DNA of 64,000 bases from Chitinophagales bacterium (GCA_020636645.1 JACJXO010000002.1:62001-126000); one strand, 5' to 3'; positions 26,254 to 34,952 are shown, counted from the stretch's first letter. Translations and numbers: made by a program. The notes: a model not told the origin generated them from the letters alone.

Positions 26254-26760
26254 ATGATCATCGAAAAGAACAGGGTGGTCTCCCTGGCCTACCGCTTGCG
26301 TCGTGATAATGCGGAAGGCGAAATGATCGAAACCGTTGATTCTTCTCAGCCTTTTGTCTTTCTGTTTGGTGCCGGTGGCCTGCTGCCGGAGTTTGAGTCT
26401 AACCTGTCTGGAAAGGACGTGGGCGACTCTGTAGATTTCGGTATTGAAGCGGCCAACGCTTATGGCCTGCCCGACGACAATGCCCTGGAATTTGTACCTA
26501 AAGACATCTTCATGATAGACGGCCAGCTGGCCGAAGACCTGCTCACCATTGACGGGTTCGTGAACCTCCGCGACCAGGAAGGACGCCTCATGCGGGCCAG
26601 GGTGGCAGAAGTGAACGAGGCCGAAGTGCTGCTGGATTTCAACCATCCGCTGGCAGGACAAGACCTGTTCTTCAGCGTAGATGTACTGGAAGTTCGTGAG
26701 GCTACTGAAGAAGAGATCGAGCACGGTCATGTGCACGGTCCGGGCGGACACCACCACTGA
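26254..26760 (+). CDS. SlyD-like FKBP-type peptidyl-prolyl isomerase
   Basis: 168 residues. It has the FKBP half (VSLAYRLRRDNAEGEMIETVDSSQPFVFLFGAGGLLPEFE, then GDSVDFGIEAANAYG), an inserted-in-flap domain (about 72-125) and the returning FNHPLAGQDLFFSVDVLEV strand, the SlyD arrangement. It ends in a short His-rich tail (HGHVHGPGGHHH), as in metal-binding SlyD proteins. It should be a cytoplasmic folding helper with nickel or zinc affinity. Divergent from the periplasmic PPIase cluster and convergent with the SDR gene, whose stop begins at the next base. Confidence 0.92.
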   Translation: MIIEKNRVVSLAYRLRRDNAEGEMIETVDSSQPFVFLFGAGGLLPEFESNLSGKDVGDSVDFGIEAANAYGLPDDNALEFVPKDIFMIDGQLAEDLLTIDGFVNLRDQEGRLMRARVAEVNEAEVLLDFNHPLAGQDLFFSVDVLEVREATEEEIEHGHVHGPGGHHH

Positions 26761-27552
26761 TCATAGATTGGGGGTCCTTCCCCCGTCCACCGGCAGATTG
26801 ATGCCAGTGATATAGCCGGACGAAGGGCTGGCCAGGAAAGCAGCGGCCTGTGCCACCTCTTCAGGCCTGCCGAAGCGTTTCATCGGTATCTCTTTCAGCA
26901 TGGAAGCCGCGGCCTCTTCTTCTGAGGTGCCGCTCTTGCCGGCTTTGTTTTTTACAATGGTACTGAGGCGTTCCGTTTCGGTAGCGCCGGGCAGTATATT
27001 GTTGACCGTGATACCATATGGTGCTACCTCATTGGCCCAGGTCTTGGCCCAGTTGGCTACTGCTCCGCGAATGGTATTGCTCACTCCCAGGTTCTGCAAC
27101 GGAGCTTTTACACTGGTGGAGATGATATTGATGATGCGACCATAGCCGCTTTCACGCATGCCCGGCAACAAGGTGGTGGCCAGGATATGATTGTTCACCA
27201 GGTGGGCGTGGAATGCTGCTTCAAAGGATGCTATCGGCGCTTCTGTGATCGGTCCGGAAGGTGGTCCACCGGTGTTGTTGATGAGGATGTGCACAGGGCG
27301 GCCGAAGACAGAGAGAAATTCTTCTACCGCAACTTTGACCGTTTCGGGTAGTGAAAAATCGGCTGTGATGTACCGGTGTTCCTGTCCGTGCGGCGATGGT
27401 AAAGCTGCTGCCACCTGTAGCAGTTTCTCTGCATTGCGTGCCATCAGAATGACCGTGGCACCCATGACCGCCAGCTCTTCTGCGATGGCTTTTCCGATGC
27501 CCTGAGTGCTGCCGCAAACCAGTGCGTGCTTACCTTTCAATGAGAGATCCAT
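26761..27552 (-). CDS. Atypical short-chain dehydrogenase/reductase lacking Tyr-Lys
   Basis: 263 residues from the ATG at 27552 (MDLSLKGKHALVCGSTQGIGKAIA), supported by a -7 box upstream. The NAD(P) motif GSTQGIG (about 14-20) and NNTGGP are present. At the usual YxxxK site the protein reads VSNTIRGAVANWAKTWANE, with Ser/Asn for Tyr and Arg for Lys, as in a known FabG-like subgroup. The catalytic mechanism is therefore uncertain. PGATETERL and the C-terminal SGYITGINLPVDGG are standard SDR features. Divergent from 3-hydroxyanthranilate dioxygenase by 56 bp. Confidence 0.85.
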   Translation of the reverse strand: MDLSLKGKHALVCGSTQGIGKAIAEELAVMGATVILMARNAEKLLQVAAALPSPHGQEHRYITADFSLPETVKVAVEEFLSVFGRPVHILINNTGGPPSGPITEAPIASFEAAFHAHLVNNHILATTLLPGMRESGYGRIINIISTSVKAPLQNLGVSNTIRGAVANWAKTWANEVAPYGITVNNILPGATETERLSTIVKNKAGKSGTSEEEAAASMLKEIPMKRFGRPEEVAQAAAFLASPSSGYITGINLPVDGGRTPNL

Positions 27553-27601
27553 CTTTACGCTTTCTGTACTGAATGGGTTACATTTATACCCCGTAAACAT
27601 C

Positions 27602-27631
27602 CAAAGATATGGCAATAGCAGCACCTTTCAA
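27602..27631 (-). promoter_or_regulatory. Promoter of the SDR gene
   Basis: On the minus strand TTG (27631-27629), 19 bp, TATCTTTG (27609-27602), matching -33 TTG and -7 TAnnTTTG. It overlaps the start codon of the divergent dioxygenase gene, so the two genes share this short control region. Confidence 0.5.
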
Positions 27632-28127
27632 CCTGAAGCAATGGATCAATGACAACCGCGACAAGCTGAAACCACCCGTGGGTAATCAGCAGGTCTATCG
27701 GCTGAATGAAGACTTTATTGTGATGGTAGTGGGCGGGCCGAACGCCAGGAAAGACTACCACTGGGAAGAAGGTGAAGAACTGTTCTACCAGGTGGAAGGT
27801 GATGTGACCGTTCGTATTCAGGAGGACGGCAAACCCAGAGACATCGTCATCAAAGAGGGCGATATGTTCCTGCTGCCTCCACGGGTTCCGCATTCACCAC
27901 GACGTCCCGCCAACACCGTAGGTCTGGTGATCGAACGCTACCGCAAACCGGATGAAAAAGACGGCTTCCACTGGTACTGTGAGAACTGCAACAACCTGCT
28001 GTACGAACACTATTTCGAGCTGACCGATATCGTGACCCAGCTGCCCAAAGTAATGCAGACCTTTTATGACAGTGAAGACCTGCGCACCTGCAAGAACTGT
28101 GGTACGGTCATGTCAAAACCGCAATAA
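27609..28127 (+). CDS. nbaC: 3-hydroxyanthranilate 3,4-dioxygenase
   Basis: 172-residue cupin enzyme. Iron ligands His51, Glu57 and His95 are visible (YHWEEGEELFYQVEGD and PPRVPHSPRRP). The C-terminal rubredoxin-like metal site is complete with Cys124/Cys127 (HWYCENCNN) and Cys161/Cys164 (RTCKNCGTV), the bacterial homodimer form. It opens 3-hydroxyanthranilate to 2-amino-3-carboxymuconate semialdehyde, leading to quinolinate/NAD or to tryptophan breakdown. Its pathway partner kynureninase starts at 63489, 35 kb away on the same strand. Confidence 0.95.
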   Translation: MAIAAPFNLKQWINDNRDKLKPPVGNQQVYRLNEDFIVMVVGGPNARKDYHWEEGEELFYQVEGDVTVRIQEDGKPRDIVIKEGDMFLLPPRVPHSPRRPANTVGLVIERYRKPDEKDGFHWYCENCNNLLYEHYFELTDIVTQLPKVMQTFYDSEDLRTCKNCGTVMSKPQ

Positions 28128-28130
28128 GGC

Positions 28131-28705
28131 GGAACACAGATTGGACGCCTGACTGCGTCAGGCAGGGATTGGACTGATTGGAACTGATTTTATTTCGTCG
28201 GACATTCTCAAGCTCCACCTGTCTTAAATTTGTTTTCGAATATTTTGCGTCTGATCTGTGCCTTCTTTCCAAAATTCAGCAATAGTCCTACCTCCAGATC
28301 TGTAGCCTTCAGATAGTTCAGAAGTTGGTATTCATGTTCTTCCATTAGTGTCTCTGCGGCTTTCAGTTCCAGAATAACCTGATCTTCAACGATCAGATCT
28401 GGTAGGTACGTTCCAACTTCTTTATTATCATAGAATACCTTGACCATACGCTCCTTCTAAGTCCGCAAACCAACTGTCTTGAGCTCTATCATTAAAGCAT
28501 TCAGGTACACACGCTCAAGAAAGCCATAGCCCAGCGTATTATAAACTTTATAAAAACAGTGAATTACCAGCTCTGTGATATCTTGATCCAAATATTTGAC
28601 CGCTTTCATAGATGGCATAAATATATTCTAATAAATACTCATTAATATTAACCTGCAAGGTCTGATCATCTGCTTAATCTGTCTCATCAGTTAAATCTGT
28701 GTTCC
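28131..28705. mobile_element. Repeat-bounded unit carrying a broken GxxExxY gene
   Basis: GGAACACAGATT at 28131-28142 recurs as its exact reverse complement AATCTGTGTTCC at 28694-28705, giving 12-bp perfect inverted ends around 575 bp. Inside are a hairpin (GCCTGACTGCGTCAGGC, about 28147-28163), CAGATT/CTGATT words near both ends, and only the GxxExxY pseudogene. The unit looks like a small non-autonomous insertion between the dioxygenase and helicase genes. No transposase is encoded and no clear target duplication was seen. Confidence 0.5.
28208..28618 (-). pseudogene. GxxExxY protein gene interrupted by an in-frame stop
   Basis: The minus-strand frame from ATG 28618 (or 28609) encodes MKAVKYLDQDITELVIHC, then the family signature GYGFLERVY, and continues to LKTVGLRT, where a TAG (28457-28459) stops it. 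The same frame goes straight on with KERMVKVFYDNKEVGTYLPDLIVEDQVILELKA and the rest of the family to 28208. The total, about 136 codons, is the normal family length, so one nonsense codon is the only lesion (a CAG to TAG change would explain it). The downstream ATG at 28447 could still give a 79-residue fragment lacking the signature. Family function is unknown. Confidence 0.85.
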
Positions 28706-28726
28706 CTTCTTACATTGATGCCTTCG

Positions 28727-30904
28727 CTATTCCTCTGACAGACGCATATGTGCCTGCACCGCCTTGATCTCGCCGAACGAGATATCATCACTCAGCTTCT
28801 TTTTCAGATCGGTGAGCGATGCATTCGGCTCTCGTAAACAGGCTGCTTTGATCTGATCGATCTTGTCATCTGATACGATCTGGGTGATGAGCACTTCCCC
28901 CAGTCCTACCAGTTGTGCCAGGTGCGATTCAATGGTGTTGGGCGACAGGTTCCTTTCCATAGCGATGACCTCCGCACTCTTTCCCTGTTTGAATAATTCG
29001 AGGGTGATGCGTACCGTTTCGCCTTTGGGTGCTCTTTTTTCTTTTGGTTTTTTGACCAGCACCTGCTCAGCAGGAACAGGCAGATATGTATCCAATGCTC
29101 CTTTCTGTATGACCGAACCATCGTACTCCAGGCCATACAGATGCATGATGTTTTGCTGCACGGATGCATAGACCTCTTGTACAGATTTGGTGTATTGTCT
29201 TACCCGTTTCGCCTTCTTCAGGTCGTCGAGATGATCGGCCAGTGGTTGCAGCATTTTCTTGCCGATCTGTGATGCCAGCCAGTGTGCAGCTTTATCCAGC
29301 CGCTCGCGGATCTGTGCCGCATCCGTATCCTTCGCCAGCATGTCACGCAGCTGGTCGCGGAACTTCCCCACGATACCATCCGTCTCTATGGCAGCAGCGA
29401 TCAGCTGTTGCGACAGTTCGTAAGCAGCGCCCTTGTCGGGCAGGTCTTTGCTCAACACCAGCTCCGGAAAATCTTTCAGCCGATGAATGAGTTTCTGCAG
29501 ATCGAATGCCTGCAACAGTCTGCCCGCCTGGAAGATCTTTTTCTCCTTTTCAAGAGTTTGCTGTAGTGAACTTTCTGCTGTCTGCCGGGAAGAGAACTCT
29601 GTGATGCGGGGTTCAGTCAGGATGCTGTTCTGCCCGATACGTGACAGCAGTACCAGTCCGTCCAGGGTGGTGCATCGGCTGAGCGCCACATAGACCTGTC
29701 CGGCAGCAAAACTCTGTCCGGCATCTATCATGACCTTGTCGAACGTGAGGCCCTGACTTTTGTGGATGGTGATGGCCCAGGCCAGCCTGACCGGATACTG
29801 TTTGAAGGAACCGAGTTCCTCTTCTTCCATGCGGTCGTTCTCCTTGTTCAGCTTGTAGCGGATGTTCTTCCACTCTTCTTTTTCCAGCAGCAGTTCGGTG
29901 CCGCTGTCTTTCATGGCCACGGTGATCTCGTTTCCGTTGATCCGCTGCACAGTGGCCAGCTTGCCGTTGTAGTAACGGCGGTGTTCACCCACATCATTGC
30001 GCACGAACATGACCTGTGCGCCGGGTTTGAGCTGGAGGTCCAGTTCAGTGGGCAGGCTTTTATCGCCGAACTCTCCCGTGATCTCTCCTTTGAACGTGTG
30101 CATCTCGCCGGGCAGCTGTGCCAGCTCCCGCATGTTGATGGTGTCTGCCTTGTAGTTGTGGGAAGTGATGGTGATGAAACCATCAGATGCATCGGGGCGG
30201 AATTGAGGGGCGAAGCGTTCCTGCAGCAAGGCTTCTTCATCCGGACCGATGTCGTTGTGGCGAACCTTATTGAGCAGGTCCACGAAGGTCTGTTCCTGCT
30301 GGCGATAGACCTTCGTCAGTTCGATGTGCAGCAGTTCTGTCTGTTGCAGCACTTTGGCGTCGAAGAAGAAAGGGCTGTCATAGTATTCGTCCAGGATCTG
30401 CTTGTCATTGTCCGTCACCACCGGCGGCAGCTGATACAGATCGCCGATGAAGATGACCTGCACGCCACCAAAGGGCTGGTCGTTCCTGCGGATACCCCGA
30501 AGGATGGCATCCATGCAATCCAGCTGATCGCTGCGCAGCATGCTCACTTCATCGATGATGAGCATCTCCAGTTCTTCCAGCACTTCCCGCTTCACGGCAC
30601 TCAGCCTGATCTTCTTGAACAGGTTGTTGCGGTTGGCCACCTGCACGGAATCGGGCATGAAGCCCCTGACCGGTATGAAGGGTTCAAAGGGAAGTTGAAA
30701 GAAGGAGTGCATGGTGACCCCGCCGGCATTGATGGCCGCCACACCGGTGGGTGCTACCACGGCCGTTTTCTTGCTGGTTTCGTCCTGGATATGCCGGAGG
30801 AAAGTGGTCTTTCCGGTACCGGCCTTACCGGTCAGAAACAAGTGTCTGTAGGTGTACAGTGCCAGCTGCGCTGCAAGGTCGAATGTCGGGTTGTGTTCGG
30901 TCAT
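28727..30904 (-). CDS. PIF1-like ATP-dependent DNA helicase with C-terminal HTH
   Basis: 725 residues. The N-terminal superfamily 1B helicase has Walker A GKAGTGKTT (about 26-34), motif Ia VVAPTGVAAINAGG, motif II IIDEVSM, motif III FIGDLYQLPPV, and the late motifs LAWAITIHKSQGLTFD and GQVYVALSRCTTLDGL, typical of PIF1/RecD2-like 5'-3' helicases. The C-terminal part is helical with a helix-turn-helix (SAEVIAMERNLSPNTIESHLAQLV) like the HTH_40 domain found on bacterial PIF1-like and RecQ helicases. Probably involved in replication fork or recombination processing. Monocistronic by spacing. Confidence 0.9.
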   Translation of the reverse strand: MTEHNPTFDLAAQLALYTYRHLFLTGKAGTGKTTFLRHIQDETSKKTAVVAPTGVAAINAGGVTMHSFFQLPFEPFIPVRGFMPDSVQVANRNNLFKKIRLSAVKREVLEELEMLIIDEVSMLRSDQLDCMDAILRGIRRNDQPFGGVQVIFIGDLYQLPPVVTDNDKQILDEYYDSPFFFDAKVLQQTELLHIELTKVYRQQEQTFVDLLNKVRHNDIGPDEEALLQERFAPQFRPDASDGFITITSHNYKADTINMRELAQLPGEMHTFKGEITGEFGDKSLPTELDLQLKPGAQVMFVRNDVGEHRRYYNGKLATVQRINGNEITVAMKDSGTELLLEKEEWKNIRYKLNKENDRMEEEELGSFKQYPVRLAWAITIHKSQGLTFDKVMIDAGQSFAAGQVYVALSRCTTLDGLVLLSRIGQNSILTEPRITEFSSRQTAESSLQQTLEKEKKIFQAGRLLQAFDLQKLIHRLKDFPELVLSKDLPDKGAAYELSQQLIAAAIETDGIVGKFRDQLRDMLAKDTDAAQIRERLDKAAHWLASQIGKKMLQPLADHLDDLKKAKRVRQYTKSVQEVYASVQQNIMHLYGLEYDGSVIQKGALDTYLPVPAEQVLVKKPKEKRAPKGETVRITLELFKQGKSAEVIAMERNLSPNTIESHLAQLVGLGEVLITQIVSDDKIDQIKAACLREPNASLTDLKKKLSDDISFGEIKAVQAHMRLSEE

Positions 30905-30961
30905 CCTGAAGGGGTGGGCAAGTTAATAAATTGCCTCGGGCAGGATGTGTGGTGTAGTGCG

Positions 30962-31942
30962 TTAAAGTTGCACAATAAATTTCTTTTGCACCAACTGGTC
31001 ATTACGGATAATGTGCAGCAGGTACATACCCGGATCAAGAGGCAGGTCTATGGTGGTTTGAAGGCCTGCATCATGTAGCTGATATACCTGTTGTCCCCGA
31101 CCGGAGTAGAGCCTGATCGCATCCATCCAGGTGTCGCTCTGCAGCAGGAAGGTGCCGTTGTTCGGGTTGGGGCTGATGGTTAACTTGTTGCTTTGATTGT
31201 CATCTATTAAATCTGTTGCCAGACACCTTGCTGGATCACCCCAAAGCACTTCTCCGCCACTGATGTAGCCGTTATATTCAACTCCTCCACCGAATACGAT
31301 CTCTCTATATGCGCTGAATGGTCCATAAGTGTAATCACCCAGGCCTGTTAGCCATTCCTTTGAATCGAAATAAACGAAAATTCCTGATGACGAAACAGCA
31401 TAGTGATCAAAAAAGTAATCTTCATATATAGTTCCTTCAATTTCTACCTCGAAAATCGTATCAAGAACGAAAGCAAGGTTATAGTCTTCCACATTTTTTT
31501 GAAAGAAGATCGTATCACCAATGGACATGTTCAGGTCAACTAATGTAATGACCTCATTTGTTGGTATGTTTTCGACAGGCCATTCACAATTCTCACAGGA
31601 CCAATAATCTCTTTCATATTTGTAGAACTCCAGTCTGCCATCTTCTATACGAATTCCTCCGACAGGACCACACTGAGACCCTGGGCCGGAACCTTCGCCC
31701 CAAGAGCTCTCCCAACCAAATACAGCACAGTGAACCTGATAGAAAGTTTTAGATTCCAGAATGGTATCGCCGCTGACATAATAACTATAAAACACTCGAT
31801 CCCAGCCTATATCTCCTGTACTGTAGTTTTCAAGGCACCAAATGGTTTTGTCATCCAGGTATATAGGCCACCCTGTCTGTCCCAGGGTCTTTATTATCGG
31901 ACCGCATAACAGCAGCATTATGATAGCAGATCTGCACATCAA
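30962..31942 (-). CDS. Secreted T9SS-sorted protein of unknown function
   Basis: 326 residues. A signal peptide (MMCRSAIIMLLLCGPIIKTLG) precedes an unrecognised beta-rich domain (about 22-245) with several cysteines (CLENYS, CAVFG, SQCGPVGG, CENCEWP). Glycine- and aromatic-rich, it has the look of the many lineage-specific secreted proteins of Bacteroidota. Residues about 252-326 are a type A T9SS domain (SPNPNNGTFLLQSD, LDPGMYLLHIIRNDQLVQKKFIVQL). Its start overlaps the preceding gene by 4 bp, tying it to the two odd genes upstream. Confidence 0.75.
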   Translation of the reverse strand: MMCRSAIIMLLLCGPIIKTLGQTGWPIYLDDKTIWCLENYSTGDIGWDRVFYSYYVSGDTILESKTFYQVHCAVFGWESSWGEGSGPGSQCGPVGGIRIEDGRLEFYKYERDYWSCENCEWPVENIPTNEVITLVDLNMSIGDTIFFQKNVEDYNLAFVLDTIFEVEIEGTIYEDYFFDHYAVSSSGIFVYFDSKEWLTGLGDYTYGPFSAYREIVFGGGVEYNGYISGGEVLWGDPARCLATDLIDDNQSNKLTISPNPNNGTFLLQSDTWMDAIRLYSGRGQQVYQLHDAGLQTTIDLPLDPGMYLLHIIRNDQLVQKKFIVQL

Positions 31943-32391
31943 ACGAGCAGTTGTTCATTACATGGCTGGCAACGGCTGCTGATCTCTGCATCCAGTTCAG
32001 CCAGTGCTTCGGATAAGCCGGCTTCATAGGCCATTTCAAAATCATCCATCACTTCCTGTCTGTCCAGGTCTATTTCGATGTCGGCGCTGAAGCTGCTGCC
32101 GTTGCGACAGGTCACCGTGAATTTGTACACCACCGGAAAAGTGGGATCGTTGTTGTCCCAGGCATGCTCGCCGGCACCGGCTCCTTCCCAGGAGATCTCC
32201 TCTTCGGCCAGACGGCAGTTGTTGTCAGTATTCTCCCGGTCGCTGTTGCGCACGAAGCTGATCTCACAGTCGCAGTAGTAATGCGGTCGGGCGGGTTCTG
32301 TGGCATAGGTACCTTCCATGGTCTGGCAGATCTGGCATCCGCCGTTGGACACCCATACATATTGTCCGTCCTGTTCGTTGTAGTCGCTCAT
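31939..32391 (-). CDS. Small acidic protein with a CxxC / CxC zinc-like motif
   Basis: 150 residues, no signal peptide, strongly acidic. Near the N terminus it has CQICQTMEGTYATEPARPHYYCDCEISF: two Cys pairs with a Pro-His before the second. This spacing resembles the CxxC...HPxCxC module at the C terminus of phage Mu F-like head morphogenesis proteins. The rest is unrecognised, ending in CQPC. It overlaps both neighbours by 4 bp (ATGA), so the three genes 32388-33446, this one and 30962-31942 form one coupled unit. Function unknown. Confidence 0.7.
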   Translation of the reverse strand: MSDYNEQDGQYVWVSNGGCQICQTMEGTYATEPARPHYYCDCEISFVRNSDRENTDNNCRLAEEEISWEGAGAGEHAWDNNDPTFPVVYKFTVTCRNGSSFSADIEIDLDRQEVMDDFEMAYEAGLSEALAELDAEISSRCQPCNEQLLV

Positions 32392-33446
32392 GATCGCTTG
32401 TTGTTGAAGTGTTGGCCAATGGTTTCGCTGTATTCCCGCATGTAGGCTTCCAGTTCCATCGGCGTGGTGGGTTTCGCCCGGTTGGCAAATGCCTCACGGG
32501 TCTGTTGCAGGGCGCTGTTGAGTTTGCGGTGACTGCTGCTGAAACGGGCAGGCACCAGTTCGCCGCTGGCCAGGATACGCACGATGGTACCCTTGGGGGT
32601 ATCGGCCGGAAAGTGGGGTGCTTCCACCTTCCACTGATGGATGAAAACGGTCTGATCATCCCATGCTTTGTACCTGCTGACCAGGGTGACCATCCCCTCC
32701 TTCACTTCAAAGACACTGAGATAATCAAACACCCGCAACGCATCTGTTCTTGTGATGATCTTGTAGGATGGTTTGAACAGAGATGGCATGGTGTCGCCAT
32801 CATATTCATCGCCCTTACTGACCTTCAGTTTCAAAGGTGTGTAGGTGATGGTCTGCAGATCAGGTATCTGCTTCTGGGCATAGACCTGTAAGTGATCCAC
32901 CACCATCGGTTCCTTGCCTTCCATAGCCAGTTGTACAGGATAGGTATTCGCTGCCGGCAGTTTGTAGAACCGGAAACGGCCGTATGTATCTGTTTTAGTA
33001 GAGTACGGTCCGCAGGAAACAGTTACTTCCTTCATGCTGCGCCCTCGCTTGTCCACCACCCTACCTGTAAGGGTACCTGTGTAGTGCAGTAGCCTGGCAT
33101 CGGCGATCATATCAGCTACGAGGTTCTCTTTTATGCGCACTTTGCCCTTCTTCAGCAGTTCCATCACTTCCGTGGTGTTCTTGGTCTGCAGTTCAGCGGA
33201 AGAGAAAATGTCAGCGGCAGCCAGAACCTCTGCAGAAGTCAGTGTCATGTTGCGCACTTCCAGCAACAGGGCTGTACTTCTGTACCGGTAGAGGTCTTTG
33301 AGGGGGATGGCGGAGAGCCGGTGCAGCACAGAAGGTGCATACCAGATCATATCTCTGATCAGGTCCACTTTCAGTGCCCTCAGTTTTTGTCCGTACACCC
33401 GGCCGATACCGTCCAGGTCTTCGATGGGTTTATATTGATCGCTCAT
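32388..33446 (-). CDS. Helix-hairpin-helix plus carboxypeptidase-regulatory-like protein
   Basis: 352 residues, no signal peptide. The start (IEDLDGIGRVYGQKLRALKV) is a helix-hairpin-helix of the DUF4332 type. Residues about 122-195 (GTLTGRVVDKRGRSMKEVTV, then TDTYGRFRFYKLPAANTYPV) form a CarboxypepD_reg-like beta-sandwich that is normally extracellular. The last 150 residues are unrecognised. The combination is unusual, because the first domain suggests nucleic-acid or protein contact inside the cell and the second is a surface-type fold. It heads a three-gene overlapping unit. I cannot assign a function. Confidence 0.7.
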   Translation of the reverse strand: MSDQYKPIEDLDGIGRVYGQKLRALKVDLIRDMIWYAPSVLHRLSAIPLKDLYRYRSTALLLEVRNMTLTSAEVLAAADIFSSAELQTKNTTEVMELLKKGKVRIKENLVADMIADARLLHYTGTLTGRVVDKRGRSMKEVTVSCGPYSTKTDTYGRFRFYKLPAANTYPVQLAMEGKEPMVVDHLQVYAQKQIPDLQTITYTPLKLKVSKGDEYDGDTMPSLFKPSYKIITRTDALRVFDYLSVFEVKEGMVTLVSRYKAWDDQTVFIHQWKVEAPHFPADTPKGTIVRILASGELVPARFSSSHRKLNSALQQTREAFANRAKPTTPMELEAYMREYSETIGQHFNNKRS

Positions 33447-33599
33447 AGTATATATAGTTGCCGCCTGTCAGTTGAACTGACCGTTTCCTGCGGAAGCAAA
33501 AAGGTAGAAAGAAAGCATCAATTGCTGCTATCCTTACATGAAAATCTTCAAGTACCTGCCTATAAGACAAAGGCAACTGTGATCAGTCAGCAAATCATT

Positions 33600-34952
33600 T
33601 CAGTGCTGTACCACAAAGGAAGACCTGATCATGCGTTCTCCGTAACTGACGGTAAGCAGGTATCTGCCTTCAGCCAGATGACTTACAGGTAATTCATACT
33701 GACCCTGAGAAAGTGTTTCCCGCCACAGGACCCGGCCCTGCATATCCTGAATACAGAGTTTTCCTGACTGAAAAGGGGTTTGCACGAACAGCCATTCAGA
33801 AGCCGGATTGGGGTACACCAGCAGCTGCAGATCCTTGTGATTGGCAGACAAACTGGTGGTGATCACTTCAGAGGCCGGTTGCTGTTGGGTAACGCAATGC
33901 ACCATACCACCCCAATAGAACATATTTCTGCAATCGATCCCGATCACTTCCTTATCGGGGTAGAGGTCTTGCATGATGGATAATGCCAGGCTGTCGTTGT
34001 CATCGGCATACACAGGAACCAGAACAACCTGATTCCCTTCATAGTAGTTGACATAACTGCCTTTTGACCCGGTATTCATACCTTCTGTGGTCTTGACGTT
34101 CTTGTCGGTAAGCGGAAGATAGACATAGTTATACGCTTCGCCGTCTGTATTCAGGGCATTGAATATGAGATCACGATCGGCAGCATTGACAAACCAGTAA
34201 TTAAGGTCAGCAGTGTTCATGGTGACGATGGTGTGCTCATCGCGAAAGCGAAGAAATCCATCTATATGAGAATCAGTGATATCAAAACCTCCGCCATATG
34301 CACCTTCCAGCCAGATGAATTGTTCAAAACCAAGATATTCCTGCATCACCTCTTCCATATCATCTGTGGTGAGACCGGGGTTTCTACCATCACCCAGTAT
34401 AGAAGATATGGTTCCGATAAAGGTGCCGTTGCCGTCGTGTTCAACCGCCCCTCCTTCCAGGGTATAGGCCGAGAGGTCAATGACCGGTATGCCGATGGCT
34501 CCCCCAATTGATGCAGGAATGACATCACACAAAGTATAAGGGGCATCGTCTCCCCAGCCATCAAAATTCCAGTCGGTAATGGCGGTTTGACCAAGCGAAT
34601 CCAGGACGAAAATGGGGCCGTTATCACGCACCCAGTAGTCGTTATTCGGAAAAACGAAGAACTGCAGGCTGTCCATATCTGCACCGGCATCTGCCAGTAT
34701 GGAGGTGATGTGTTCCAGTTCCAGGCTGTCATAGGCTATGATAAAGACCTGTTCGCTGCCATCCAGTGCCAGGGTCATATCTATCCAGGCGGGTTCAAAG
34801 AAATCTCTGTAACCGATATAGTAGGTGGAGTCATGAGGCCACTGCAACCAGGTAGCGCTGTGTGTATGCCACTCAGGGGGTATTCTGTACTGCGAGAAAG
34901 CAGGAGTAAAAAAGGCCGTGATCAACAGCGTAAATAAGATTCTTTTCAGCAT
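33600..34952 (-). CDS. Secreted agmatine/peptidyl-arginine deiminase family protein with T9SS domain
   Basis: 450 residues with signal peptide (to about residue 20). The Porphyromonas-type PAD/agmatine deiminase catalytic set is complete: Asp110 (YWVRDNGPIF), His229 and Asp231 (TDSHIDGFLRF), and Cys353 (GGMVHCVTQQQP). Residues about 376-450 are a T9SS type A domain (VYPNPASEWLFV, LAEGRYLLTVSYGERMIRSSFVV). A cytoplasmic agmatine deiminase would lack both ends, so this one acts outside, as does the P. gingivalis PPAD exported by the same system. Substrate (agmatine or C-terminal peptidyl-arginine) is undecided. It starts within the tail of the upstream gene (7-bp overlap). Confidence 0.88.
   Translation of the reverse strand: MLKRILFTLLITAFFTPAFSQYRIPPEWHTHSATWLQWPHDSTYYIGYRDFFEPAWIDMTLALDGSEQVFIIAYDSLELEHITSILADAGADMDSLQFFVFPNNDYWVRDNGPIFVLDSLGQTAITDWNFDGWGDDAPYTLCDVIPASIGGAIGIPVIDLSAYTLEGGAVEHDGNGTFIGTISSILGDGRNPGLTTDDMEEVMQEYLGFEQFIWLEGAYGGGFDITDSHIDGFLRFRDEHTIVTMNTADLNYWFVNAADRDLIFNALNTDGEAYNYVYLPLTDKNVKTTEGMNTGSKGSYVNYYEGNQVVLVPVYADDNDSLALSIMQDLYPDKEVIGIDCRNMFYWGGMVHCVTQQQPASEVITTSLSANHKDLQLLVYPNPASEWLFVQTPFQSGKLCIQDMQGRVLWRETLSQGQYELPVSHLAEGRYLLTVSYGERMIRSSFVVQH

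Noticed and set aside
29762..31078. A 438-codon rightward frame opposite the PIF1-like helicase
   Set aside because: The helicase motifs on the minus strand are complete; the antisense frame has no recognisable motif and runs through two genes.
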